Source of the DNA: Saccoglossus kowalevskii
Lineage: Eukaryota; Hemichordata; Enteropneusta; Harrimaniidae
Direction: 5' to 3'
Length of the DNA stretch: 23,066 nt
NCBI RefSeq assembly: GCF_000003605.2
Contig: NW_003110479.1
Coordinates: 59,412 to 82,477, forward strand
The position numbers and the translations under genes are program-made. This document shows positions 1 to 10,700 of this stretch, one piece after another. Every line of letters begins with the position of its first letter. Position 1 is the stretch's first letter. The notes under the pieces are model-generated. The model saw only the letters and a list, made by a program, of their open reading frames with translations, was not told where the DNA came from and did no database searches.

Positions 1-396
1 TAAGAAATAGACAAGGGATAAAGGCTCCAGCGAGCTCAAACGCAAGGCACAGTTGGAGGTGTGGCCTGTTCAGCATTTGTCAACAACCAATCCTAAGACT
101 GGTTACAAACCACATCGAGGTTATAATTCGGTTAGCCTTGCTCAACTAGTTCATAACCAGTCTTGTGATTGGTTCTTCGCCTAAAACTGTGCTGTGCGTC
201 AATTTGTGTAGTTTTGTTGATTTATCCTGCAGATATAGGTAAAATATAGGTAAGGCTTTGACAAAATTTGAAAGAGCAACTAATATTTTTCAACCTGGTT
301 TTTTTTATAGATTTTATTTTTTATTCTGTTCGTCTGTTTTTTTTCAGTTTAAAAAATATGAGCGCGCTGGAGCCTTTATCTCTTGTCTATTTCTTA
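1..396. mobile_element. Foldback MITE-like element with 36-bp inverted ends
   Basis: Bases 1-36 and the reverse complement of 361-396 agree at 34 of 36 positions (both begin TAAGAAATAGACAAG). Inside the left half is a second inverted pair: about 80-106 (CCAATCCTAAGACTGGTTAC) with about 152-176 (ATAACCAGTCTTGTGATTGG). A weaker pair lies at 40-53 and 183-198. There is no transposase frame. The left end coincides with the window edge, so target-site duplication cannot be tested and the inverted end may extend outside. Confidence 0.8.
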
Positions 397-1199
397 CACT
401 AGATACTAGCCGATACAACCCCCCACCACCACCCACCCCCGCTCATAGGGAGTGCGTACAGTTAATCATAGTTCCTGGGTTCCCTGTGAACAAACATGCC
501 CCACACCACCGTCCCTGGTATTGAGGGACGGTGCCCACACACATGTATACAGGAGTAACACAAAACAAACCCTTTAATTTTTTTAAATTATTAAACATGA
601 AGACTCAGCATTCTGCTTTTAATTTATCCTGATTTAGTGGATCTGCGAACATCACCACACTACAATTTAAGGTTTAAGAAATGTCATTCACACATAAATG
701 AAGTCCACACATCTCTAATCCGACACATAACTGTAAACAAAAACTCTCATTCTCTCACATAATAATTAAAAATTTCATAATTTCAAAATTAACTTTCATC
801 TAGTTTGTTTGCTTGGCGCAATTCCAAACTATTTTCGCCGTGAAAATATAATTTTAATATTCCTTATCTGTACAACGTTCACTTTCGAATCATTCTCAGG
901 CAGTTATACTAATTACATTAAACGGACGTAATTACATCTTTACCGCCGAAGAAATCAAAACAAACTTGATAAATCTCAATCTCAATCTCAAATGAGACCG
1001 GATGTGAAAGTGAGACTGGTCTTTTAGCCAGGTTCATTGTAACCTACTTTTCGTTGTCCGAAGTTACTAAGACTCATGTTGGAAGGAACAGTGTGTGCTG
1101 ACCATTACTGATACCAATACTGCAGTTAAATACCGACACCGTAATCGAGATTTTCTGTAAGTTCAAATTCTTGGACTTAACAATACTGCACACGATTCA
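397..1199. other. Upstream non-coding stretch
   Basis: No convincing coding frame or conserved protein block on either strand. It contains a C/A-rich low-complexity tract at about 418-438, a short hairpin at 507-533, and a small TCTCAA iteration at about 974-993. It separates the terminal foldback element from the CAMSAP promoter. No neighbouring gene is visible. Confidence 0.6.
507..533. repeat. Perfect 10-bp hairpin with 7-nt loop
   Basis: CACCGTCCCT, loop GGTATTG, AGGGACGGTG. The stem is perfect and GC-rich within AT-rich DNA. No U-tract or gene context suggests a terminator. It could be a fused or collapsed transposon end, since AGGGACGGTG resembles a terminal motif; that is speculation. 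Confidence 0.6.
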
Positions 1200-1278
1200 A
1201 TAACCGGAAGTTAACTGTCTAATTTTTTTGGCCGAGTTAGGGGATCGCCTAAGATTACCCGAAATGATCCATGGGTAA

Positions 1279-1290
1279 TGCGCATGCGCC
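1279..1290. promoter_or_regulatory. NRF-1-type palindromic site
   Basis: TGCGCATGCGCC matches the NRF-1/ewg consensus YGCGCAYGCGCR at 11 of 12 positions and is an isolated CpG-rich palindrome about 350 bp upstream of the CAMSAP start codon. NRF-1 sites are typical of CpG-island promoters in animals. Binding is inferred from the motif only. Confidence 0.6.
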
Positions 1291-1479
1291 GTTGACACCG
1301 GGCATTTTTCTCTGGATACTGAATATTTTTAGGAAAGGTGTGATCTTGTATTTTGGGTCTTTCCTTTCTCTAATTGTGATATTTTTATGACGGCTTAGCG
1401 ACCCTGATATTCACTGTAAACGCTGATCCACAAACTATTGGAATATCGGTCGTACGTCTACTTTGAGCGATATTTCAAC

Positions 1480-1551
1480 ATGATGAGGTGTGTTCGTCAG
1501 GTCGCCATCGCTGCTTCATCAGTATGTACTGCAATGATTTATTCGGAATGA
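1480..1551 (+). other. Possible upstream ORF in the 5' UTR (24 codons with stop)
   Basis: Two adjacent ATGs at 1480 and 1483 open a short frame (MMRCVRQVAIAASSVC...) that stops at TGA 1549-1551, about 90 bases before the CAMSAP start. If transcription begins upstream of 1480 it would be a 5' uORF that could lower translation of the main frame. It may be chance. Confidence 0.25.
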
Positions 1552-1641
1552 CTTGAATGAGGTGTTTTCGTAAACTAACCTGGCCGGTTTACTTGTTCTC
1601 CATCCTTCGTTGTTGCCGGCACGACCAACAACTAATTAAAA

Positions 1642-1731
1642 ATGACGCAGATGATCCAAGAATTGGGCAAATTGTCCTCGTCCGACGAAGTTCCTGAAAT
1701 CACACCGTTAGATCAGTTCGATGTTTTCAAG
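1642..1731 (+). CDS. CAMSAP: CAMSAP coding exon 1 (start codon, 30 codons)
   Basis: The ATG at 1642 follows an in-frame TAA at 1633-1635, so the frame cannot begin further upstream in this exon. A second in-frame ATG lies at 1651; the first has the better context (AAAAATGA), but either could serve. The peptide starts MTQMIQELGKLSSSDEVPEI and ends TPLDQFDVFK, whose PLDxxD core matches the first conserved block of CAMSAPs. The exon ends AAG|GTGAGT, a strong consensus donor in phase 0. The first 20 or so residues are acidic and polar with no signal peptide, as expected for a cytosolic cytoskeletal protein. Confidence 0.9.
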
Positions 1732-4700
1732 GTGAGTATTATTCGGAGTGTTCGACAATAGCTTGTTTGACATTTGTCAATGTAATCTGTTATATCACTA
1801 TACCATTCATAAATATGCATACAATCAGTTGTATGTTTATAACTTTGTGAACGTGGTGTTTACATTTAAAATGCGCCGTCTAACTCTGGGTCCAAGTCTC
1901 TGCTCGTTGCATTGTAATTGTACATTTAAAATGCGCCGTCTAACTCTGGGTCCAAGTCTCTGCTCGTTGCATTGTAATTGTATATTTTTGCAATTGATGC
2001 GTTTACAATAACATCACTGACCCCCACACATCCTGTAGACGGAGGGTTGCTCTGAATGAACCAACAAAGTATGCGTGTGAGAGTGATTAATTTGGGCGTC
2101 TCCGTATTGTTACAGACGCGATAATGAGTAATTAAAGTTAGTCAGTCCCCCCCCCCCCTCTATGGTTAAAACTGTCACATCTAAAAATATTTGATTATTC
2201 ATTTATTTGCACAATGGGTCGTGACCCAAATTTAGGTGACTCTGTTGACTTGACTTTACTGTGTTGTATTCTTTATTTCACCAGAAAATATATACAATAA
2301 TAATATTAAATATAGTGAGGAACGTAGATTACTAGATAATGATAATAGTTCATTCAAACTAGTCTAAGTTTGTGGCCCTATTTCCCATACACCTAAATAT
2401 GGAGTAAATAGACTTCTAGGATATAATTACAATGAAAACACAGTGCACATAATGTCAACACGCACCATCTAGGGATTGCTTCCTGTCTGTGGTTCTTCAG
2501 AAAGGGCATGATTCTTTTCGGTTAAATATAGCACCGGACAAAACACTGACAAATTTATAATGTTCACAACACAGACAATTAGCATTGACTTAATAAATTA
2601 TTACAGGATTGAATTAGATTGAATTATCATGCCCATGTATTATATTTCAAAGTTACTAGTAAAACTTTTTGTTGTAATACTTTTAACTTCATGAAAAGCT
2701 AGTTTTATGTTATATGCATCATGAATACTTTAGATTTTTTTTAATCTCTACCCAGTTCAAATATAATTTCTGAGGTAAATGTTGTCTGCCAATACTGACA
2801 GCATGTAAATTTGTAATTATTCGAGTCTCCAGGAAAAAAATAATGTGTTTTGATTGGGTAGACATTGCTCTATGAACTTTGGCATACATCTTGCATATTC
2901 AGATCACATACATTGTATGTGAGCTTATGAGAATAGTCAAAATTGGAAATACATGCAAGTTTCAAAGATACGGTATGCATCACCCACTATCTGAGTTGTT
3001 GCAATCTAGATATTCAATAATTAATTTTAATAGAAATAGTGCAGGAATTATGATAATGATTGACATCCTTTATTTATTGTATGGTTGTGTACGTACACAC
3101 ATAGGATATATTTGCATAACATCATTAAAAAAGTGAATAGTTTTTTTAGAAAGAAATGATACTTGCTGAGTGAGTCACGTTTTCACCGAAAGAATGCAAA
3201 CATAACCCTGGGGTGATTTGTCTTAAATTCCACTTCAATTCACATTTGTGTTCAGTTGATTACTGACCTATAGACTTTTTGCTGTTTTGTATTGTTCCTA
3301 ATTTGACCTCTGACACTTGACCCCTGTTGGTATGTGAACTAAGTTGTTCTTTTTTGACAGTGATTTATGCAGTACATGTACTCTATATTCACATTTATTG
3401 TCTTGTATAGAGCAGACATCTTTCATAGTACTGGAAAATAAATTTACCATATACATGTACCCTTCAAACTATGTGCAAGTAATCCAGAGTTTGTTGCTTT
3501 GTGAAAAAAGTAATGTTGTTACATGTTGGTAAGAGTTCTTAGGACCCCATTGCCCATAACTATATTATCCATTTAAGCAGACAATAAAAAAAGATGCATA
3601 CAAAGCAACATCTCTTGGAATCTTTCTATTATCTTTGATTTAAGCAAAGATAGTAATGTTGCAAGATTTTGAATTTAAAGTGTGCATGTAAACAATAAGG
3701 GAGGTTGAAAGCATTACTATCGTTTCAGTCATTCTTTAAACTATTATGTTGTTGAAGTTGTTTTGCTACAATAAAGTTTGTTTTGATACATTTGCGACGC
3801 ACCCAGACTTCTAGTCGTCGCTGTCATTGGACCCACAACACATTTCAACTCGGACCTGATCGGACTGACAGTCATGGCAGAATACTTATTCAAAGTAGAG
3901 TTTGTTTATTATCGGGATACAAGAATTATACCAATATGTATATATATATATATATATCACAAGCTGAGTTTTATAGTGATGACTTCGATTACAAGTTTTA
4001 TTGACTGCCTCACTAGCAAGACACCATTTTTACGGCGAATGAACACACTTTACATTCAAATTATGGACGAAGAAAATCATAAATTGGATTTATCGACAAA
4101 CCATCGATTCAAACAGTTGGTCATCGACAATCTTCGTTCAACTACACCAGAAGGCATATTAAAGGCAAAACTTCATTCTGGATGGGTCATCACCTATGAT
4201 GAAACAGAATGAAAACCAACCGTGTGAACCGACTGCCAGCTTATCTACTGATAAAGCGGATAAAACTAGACTTTCACTTGGACACACACGCGGTTGCTAG
4301 ATCCACTATGGACTCAGACAATTTTTTGCATATATTATACGCAGTAGATTTCGTCACACCGACCCTATTCGCTATGTCAGCAAAAGATATTCCTTCTAAA
4401 TACAGCTCAACTATCTTTTCGTGAATCGCAGGTGGAGTCGGGAATCCCAGTTTACTGCGCTGTGAATGTGACAGTCACAGTCAACGAGTGCGTGATTGGA
4501 CAGTGAAACAGCGACTTGAAGTATGGGTGCATCGCGAATGTATCAAAACAAACTTTATTGTAGCAAAACAACTTTAACAACATTGGAAGCAATTGCTGTA
4601 CATTTACCGACAATGTTGATAATAACTTGCTGTAGTGTAGCAATATTTAGTTAAACATAATCGTTCAAAGAATGACTGAAACGATAGTAAAAATACAACA

Positions 4701-7700
4701 ATAAGGTAATATAAACAGAGCTTGCAAGCAAGCAAACCAAATTGGAATGTACATGTATGATAGCAAACATTGGACAACCCATATTTCCGCTCTAGTATAC
4801 TAAATAAATTACTTAGCTCTAAAAAGTTACAGAACGGGAGCGATATGTTTAATATTTTTATTTCTAATGAGTACCGGTACTTTCTTTTAATAATTTATAA
4901 AAATATTGGTGTATAGTGTAGCATGAATGTCTTATAGTGCATTTTCTATTTAGATGGGGAACGCTTATTAGGATGTGGAAATCATGCATAACATTTGAAC
5001 TTCATCAAGTTCAAATAATACCAATACCAACATTCTTTATGAAACATAATTTTGAAATTGATTTGTCAATATTTACATGCTAAGAAAGGTATAGGGCATG
5101 ATCCCATACAAAATGTGATAATTAGAATGTGCTGTTATCACATGATATAAAATCAACAGAGATATCAAATATTTGCTGTTGCTGTAACTGACATACAAAG
5201 TTTGGTAAGACAGCAAATATCTGTGTGGTCTGTGACATCCATCATGTAATATGATCTGTGCTCATAAAATATCAATATTATTGGCATGTATTCAGTTGCC
5301 TATGGATTCATAACATAACATTCTATACATATCCTGTTTGCCTTTGTGGATTTAATGGTTTTGTACCTCCCATTGTGACCCTAGTTATTTCTATGAAATA
5401 TGCAGACAAGTACAGGAAATTTATCAAAGACAAAGAGATCTCTTCTCTGTTTTATTTTTATTTTTTCACTAGTTTAGTTATTGACACTATGTTGAAACTT
5501 GATGCATTGGGATTTTCTAAGATCGTCTGCAATAGGAGGTCAGAACAAGACAAAGGATATTTGCATCAGCATAGTGGGACACCGGGTTAGCATGGTGAAA
5601 AAGGAGTAGTCCGCAAAAGCTTTGTCTTTTTTTATTTGTGATACATGTAGGTCCTGGACATGTTTAGAGGATTGTGACGTAGATGCATGTACATCTTAGA
5701 ACATAACATACCATAGCATAACTATACATGTAATAAATGCAGCTACACTGAAAGCAATAGATTGCTATGTGCATGGAGGTAAAAAGAGAAGGAGTCACAG
5801 CCAAGCTTAGATCAAAGGTACCAGGATGGTCGCCGCTGTTTGTACATAGATCAGGGAGTTTATTTGCCGAACGGATCAAGTAGGACAGTTTCCTCTTAGC
5901 GCAGTGAGGATTACCGTGAATTAGCATACTACGGACGCCTTCGGCAGCACTCGGTGATTTTCGTGACAATTCTGTCAAATTCTTATAAACAAATACGGCG
6001 ATGATCGATAACGCATACAAGTTTGACTACGATGCTGAAACTGCTATGTCCTTCAATTCAGAAGACGTAAACGAAATCGAAGAGCATATTACAGACGAAA
6101 AATTGTTTTCCATATGCTGAGAACAAAATGATTGCTCGAAAACAAAAAATGCAGCGAATTTCTTGTTGACGCACTGCCATAGGAAGTAGGACATACAAGG
6201 GATATAAACTTCAAAAAGCGTCATTTCGAACCTCAAAATTCAGTCTCTGGTACAACGCGGTGCGGTCCATGCCATGCACCATTGCAAAGATCATTAAACG
6301 AGCTTTATTGTGGACTAAAAACAGTACTAGCAGGGTTTCGAAACATTACAATATTGCTGATTCAAAATTACAACGGAAAATGTGCTGAAAAAAGAAAAAT
6401 TACATAAACTTAACAAGAAATTCTCTGATTTTCAAAATTCCAACTTTCCCGTTCTCACAAACACGATTCCTCTACGTATAAAAGATTTGCGCATGCTTTA
6501 TGTCCTTTGACATTTACTGCGACACTGTAAAACAAGACCTTGGAATGTGTACTGTGCGCAGCAACGCTTGAGAGTAAATGACGCGTCGGCGACGATCCTG
6601 GGGTGAAAGGACGATAAGACAAAGGGAATTATGGGATTAAACTTGTCTAAAACAAAAGAAGTTTAGGAGGATTATTTTGGCTGTGACTCCTTCTCTTTTT
6701 ACCTCCATGCTATGTGTAACACTCAGTAGGAGACATGCATTTTTTCAGAGAAAAATTATTTTAAAATTGATAGAAAAGCAGAGATATAACATAACATCTC
6801 ATGTAACAGACCATTTCCTTCCTCACCATTTAACCCTACTGTGTGTTAGTCATGCTATCATACTATTGTACAGAAATTATGAACAGTTGACTGAGGTCCA
6901 TAAGACAGGGAGTCACAATGACTTTCACTATGATTCTTAAACCACAGCTCTGGGTGTATAAATTGAAATATGGAGAGTAAATTTTAGTATGCTAACCATG
7001 CTGCATAGTGATGTACTTGTATCTGGTTGTAGTGCTTTGCAGATTTGATATTTTTGATTATCAGAATTATTTTTCTGTTGTATAGAACAATGAATGTTTG
7101 TGCATTGCAATTTTGAACTTAGTTTGCTTGATACAATGTACCGGTAGATATGATTCTTGTCTAAAAGTTGAAGAGTTGTTATGGGCATGGAAGGTACTAA
7201 CGGAAGGAGCCATGACGCTATTGTTTTAGCTTTGCCCCATGATTGTTTGTCAATGTTTATTCATAAACATTGGTTCTGTTAGCTCTTAACACCTTCGTAC
7301 AATGGCTTACTCTAGTCTCGAGCATTCGGTAATATTCAGAGCATATTCAGAAGCCATAGACGAACCTCGCATGTAAAATGCTGAAAATGACGTCTAGTTT
7401 GAATGCTGTTGTTTTCGGAGATCTTGGCGAACTTTAATGAAAAATTAGCAGATATAACATCAATTGGAAGAACTGATGAACTATCGTGAATCTTTTTGTA
7501 TTTGTAACGGTGATGAGACTTAATCAATGATTGCCTGTGATAATAACGACTGCATTATTCAATGGAACCATTGTCATTGTGCGGGTTTGACGCCCGAAAC
7601 TATTGACATTTTCGACCACTGGGCATCGGCAAACACCACCAGAAAAGATAGTATCAAAAGAAGGGCATGCCTAGACACTTTCTCTCTGATAATATTTTTT

Positions 7701-10700
7701 AGGAGTCCTCAGGAATTTTTGTTGTAGACACTCGAAATCTTGTTCTTGTTATAGTTGCTTATAACTAAAACATGTGAAATCTGTGAAGTCAAACGTTCAT
7801 CTGTTGAATTTCCGGTTGTGAAATACGTATTTTGACCCTTCACACCTAAACCAACCGAGTGCGCATGTGTGATGACCGTAGTTTCATAATGTGCATATAT
7901 TTTATGGTCACATTTAAAAATCGGTGGGGTTGAATCATATTCCGCTAGCTCATTACTTGTGTAAACAATCGCAAACTATCATCAACATTAAAGATGAGCT
8001 AGACAATGTCTTCATCAGGATTAACTTGGGTTGAAACAAAAGAAAATAAGCCTGTTAAGAAGCTTAAGTGGCCACTTGAGAGGTGTTGTGGCTCCTTCCA
8101 TTAGTACCTTCCATGTTTTAAAGGGGCACCTTCCAGTTAAGCCTTATCTCACAACAAATTTACTTTCTGGATTAAAATAACAATGGATAACAAAAGATAG
8201 ATTAACATTGTAAACAACATAAACAATAGTGTCCCATGATTCTTTGGTGCAATGCATGGGATTGAGCGTTTCCTCTTTAAAGGGGCACCTTTCAGTTAAG
8301 ATTAATTTTACAACAAATTTACTTTCTGGATTAAAATAACAATGGATAACAAAAGATAGATTAACATTGTAAACAACATAAACAATAGTGTCCCATGATT
8401 CTTTGGTGCAATGCATGGGATTGAGCGTTTCCTCTTTAAAGGGGCACCTTTCAGTTAAGATTAATTTTACAACAAATTTACTTTCTGGATTAAAATAACA
8501 ATGGATAACAAAAGATAGATTAACATTGTAAACAACATAAACAATAGTGTCCCATGATTCTTTGGTGCAATGCATGGGATTGAGCGTTTCCTCTTTAAAG
8601 GGGCACCTTCCAGTTAAGCCTTATCTCACAACAAATTTACTTTCTGGATTAAAATAACAATGGATAACAAAAGATAGATTAACATTGTAAACAACATAGA
8701 CAATAGTGTCCCATGATTCTTTGGTGCAATCCATGGGATTGAGCGGTTCCCCTTTAACAGATCTCAAATCTTCAAAATGGCTGTCAATCACTGGTTTATT
8801 CAAATCAAAATGTTATGCAAAGTAAGTAAGTGACAATACATCCTTTCAACACAGACAATAATTATAACCTATTATGTTATTCAAATAATTAACACATTCA
8901 GTAATATTTGTATACATAGCAAGCGATGGATGAGTCATTCAAGTTTCACTTCCCATGATTCACTTGTGCAATTTTTAGGGATTGGGGAGCCCCAAATAAA
9001 GACAGGAAGTCACAGTAACTTTTGCAAAGTTTTGTTTTTGTGAACAGCCTCAAATAATAATCAAATTGTAAATGCTGAATGATTTACAGTAACACAATAA
9101 GTGATAGCTTGAGTTAAGAACATGTAACCAACAGTTGTTTGTATTATATACTGGATTATTAAAATATGACTTAGTTTTACCATAGAGCTATATAACAATA
9201 GACTATTAGTATGTTTTGACCACAGTTATGCCTCTTTATAATAGAGCAAATATGATAATGTATTGGTAATTTATGGAGATGAAAAAAAAAATGAAATATT
9301 TATTTTGGGTAGATGAATTTTTGGGTAATAATGTCTGTAAACAAATTTCTATTGATGTATTTTCAAAAAACAATAATTGATTTTGTTTCAAATAGTTACA
9401 CAAACAAAAATCATGGTTTTCAAATACATTGAGAGTTATGTGCCTGAAAATATTTGTTTGTTTCACATTTAACACGTCTATTTCCTAATTAGATGGTGGT
9501 TATCTCAAAGAATAAAAGTATAGGTTTAGTCTCATATTCTGTCTTTTCAATTCACCAGTTGTTTCCACATTAATTCTCATTTAATCCATTGACAGTACGG
9601 TAACGCTTGATGAATGCTGATTCTGTACAATTGAAATAATCTGGTAGAATTGCCCCAGGCATTGTATTAAAATAATAACACGTTGCTGGCTGAACTCAAA
9701 AAATCCCTGTGTATTTGTATGAAATGTTGTTGATCAGCCTCAATGTACATGGGAACACTGCTGTGCATTCTATTTATATGGAAATTTCCACCATATTTCA
9801 CATGTACCGGGTACATTTAGTCAAGAGGTTCAGAGACAATATATGATAAAAAGAGTTCAATGTGTAGATTTTTTACACATAAACCTCAATTACAATTTAA
9901 TTTTTGCTCCGCTGTCAACTTTGTCGAGCGGAGCTTATCATATGAGTGATTGTCCGTCGTCTGTGTCAATGTTTTATTTTTTCGACTTCTTCTTGAAAAC
10001 CGCAAGTCTAATTGCTTTGATATTACATATATAGGTACTACATGTGGTCCTCTCTCAGATTTGTTCATTTCATGATATCTTCAATTCTCTAATTTTGATG
10101 AATATTTTTGTAATTTTTGGTAAAAAGTGATATTTTCGACTTCTTGTTAAAAACCGCAATTCCAAATACTTTGATATTACATATATAGCTACTAGTAATT
10201 CATGTGGACCTCTCTCAGATTTGTTCATTTCGTGATGATATCTTCAAGTCTTTAATTTTGATGAATATTTTTGTGATTTTTGGTAAAATGTTTTTTTTTT
10301 TCGAGTTCTTGTTAAAATCCACAAGTCCGATTGCTTTTGCATTACATATATAGATACTACATGTGGATTTTTTAATTTCCTGGAGATACATGTATCTTCA
10401 ATTATCTAATTTTGATGATATTTTTTGTCATTTTTGGTGAAAAGTGATATTTTTGAATTCTTGTTAAAAACAGCAAGTCTACATATTGTTCATTTTCTAC
10501 TGATATCTTTTGTTCTTTAATTGAAATGTGCATTGCTAACAGCGGGGCTATCTCAGTCGACTGGCTGCTTGTTATTCTCTATCAACCATAAAACGAAATG
10601 TCATGCTGTAACTCTGTGGGAATACATTTTCCTACTTTTATACTTACAAACATGTCAACAGATTGAGAGAGGGTATGATGGAATATTTTATATATTGCTG

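Larger units (their letters stand above)
1200..1641 (+). promoter_or_regulatory. Putative CAMSAP promoter and 5' UTR
   Basis: This stretch is visibly richer in CpG than the surrounding DNA, with many CG dinucleotides between about 1225 and 1680 against few in the following intron. It runs up to the start codon with no splice acceptor near the ATG, so promoter and 5' UTR probably lie here. No clear TATA box is visible, and the transcription start cannot be fixed from sequence. A pyrimidine-rich tract (TCTTTCCTTTCTC, about 1359-1371) could be an initiator or a 5'-terminal tract, but this is weak. Confidence 0.55.

Noticed and set aside
258-524. 88-codon frame near the left edge
   Set aside because: It runs through the end of the foldback element into a C/A-rich low-complexity tract; no coding features.
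3874-4424. 112- and 71-codon frames inside the 3714-4690 element
   Set aside because: They cross a (TA)n tract, show no transposase motif and resemble no family I know; they are probably chance frames.
5120-5265. Possible imperfect foldback (AAATATTTGCTGT and ACAGCAAATAT)
   Set aside because: Only about 11-13 bp pair cleanly and no defined ends or flanking duplications are visible.
5664-6020. 118-codon minus-strand frame
   Set aside because: It crosses the left end of the 5772-6709 element into flanking intron, so it cannot be a gene of either; no motif is visible.
8144-8803. 143- and 60-codon minus-strand frames with a repeated peptide
   Set aside because: They follow the 159-bp MITE array; the unit is a multiple of three and has terminal inverted repeats, so it is a mobile element rather than a gene.
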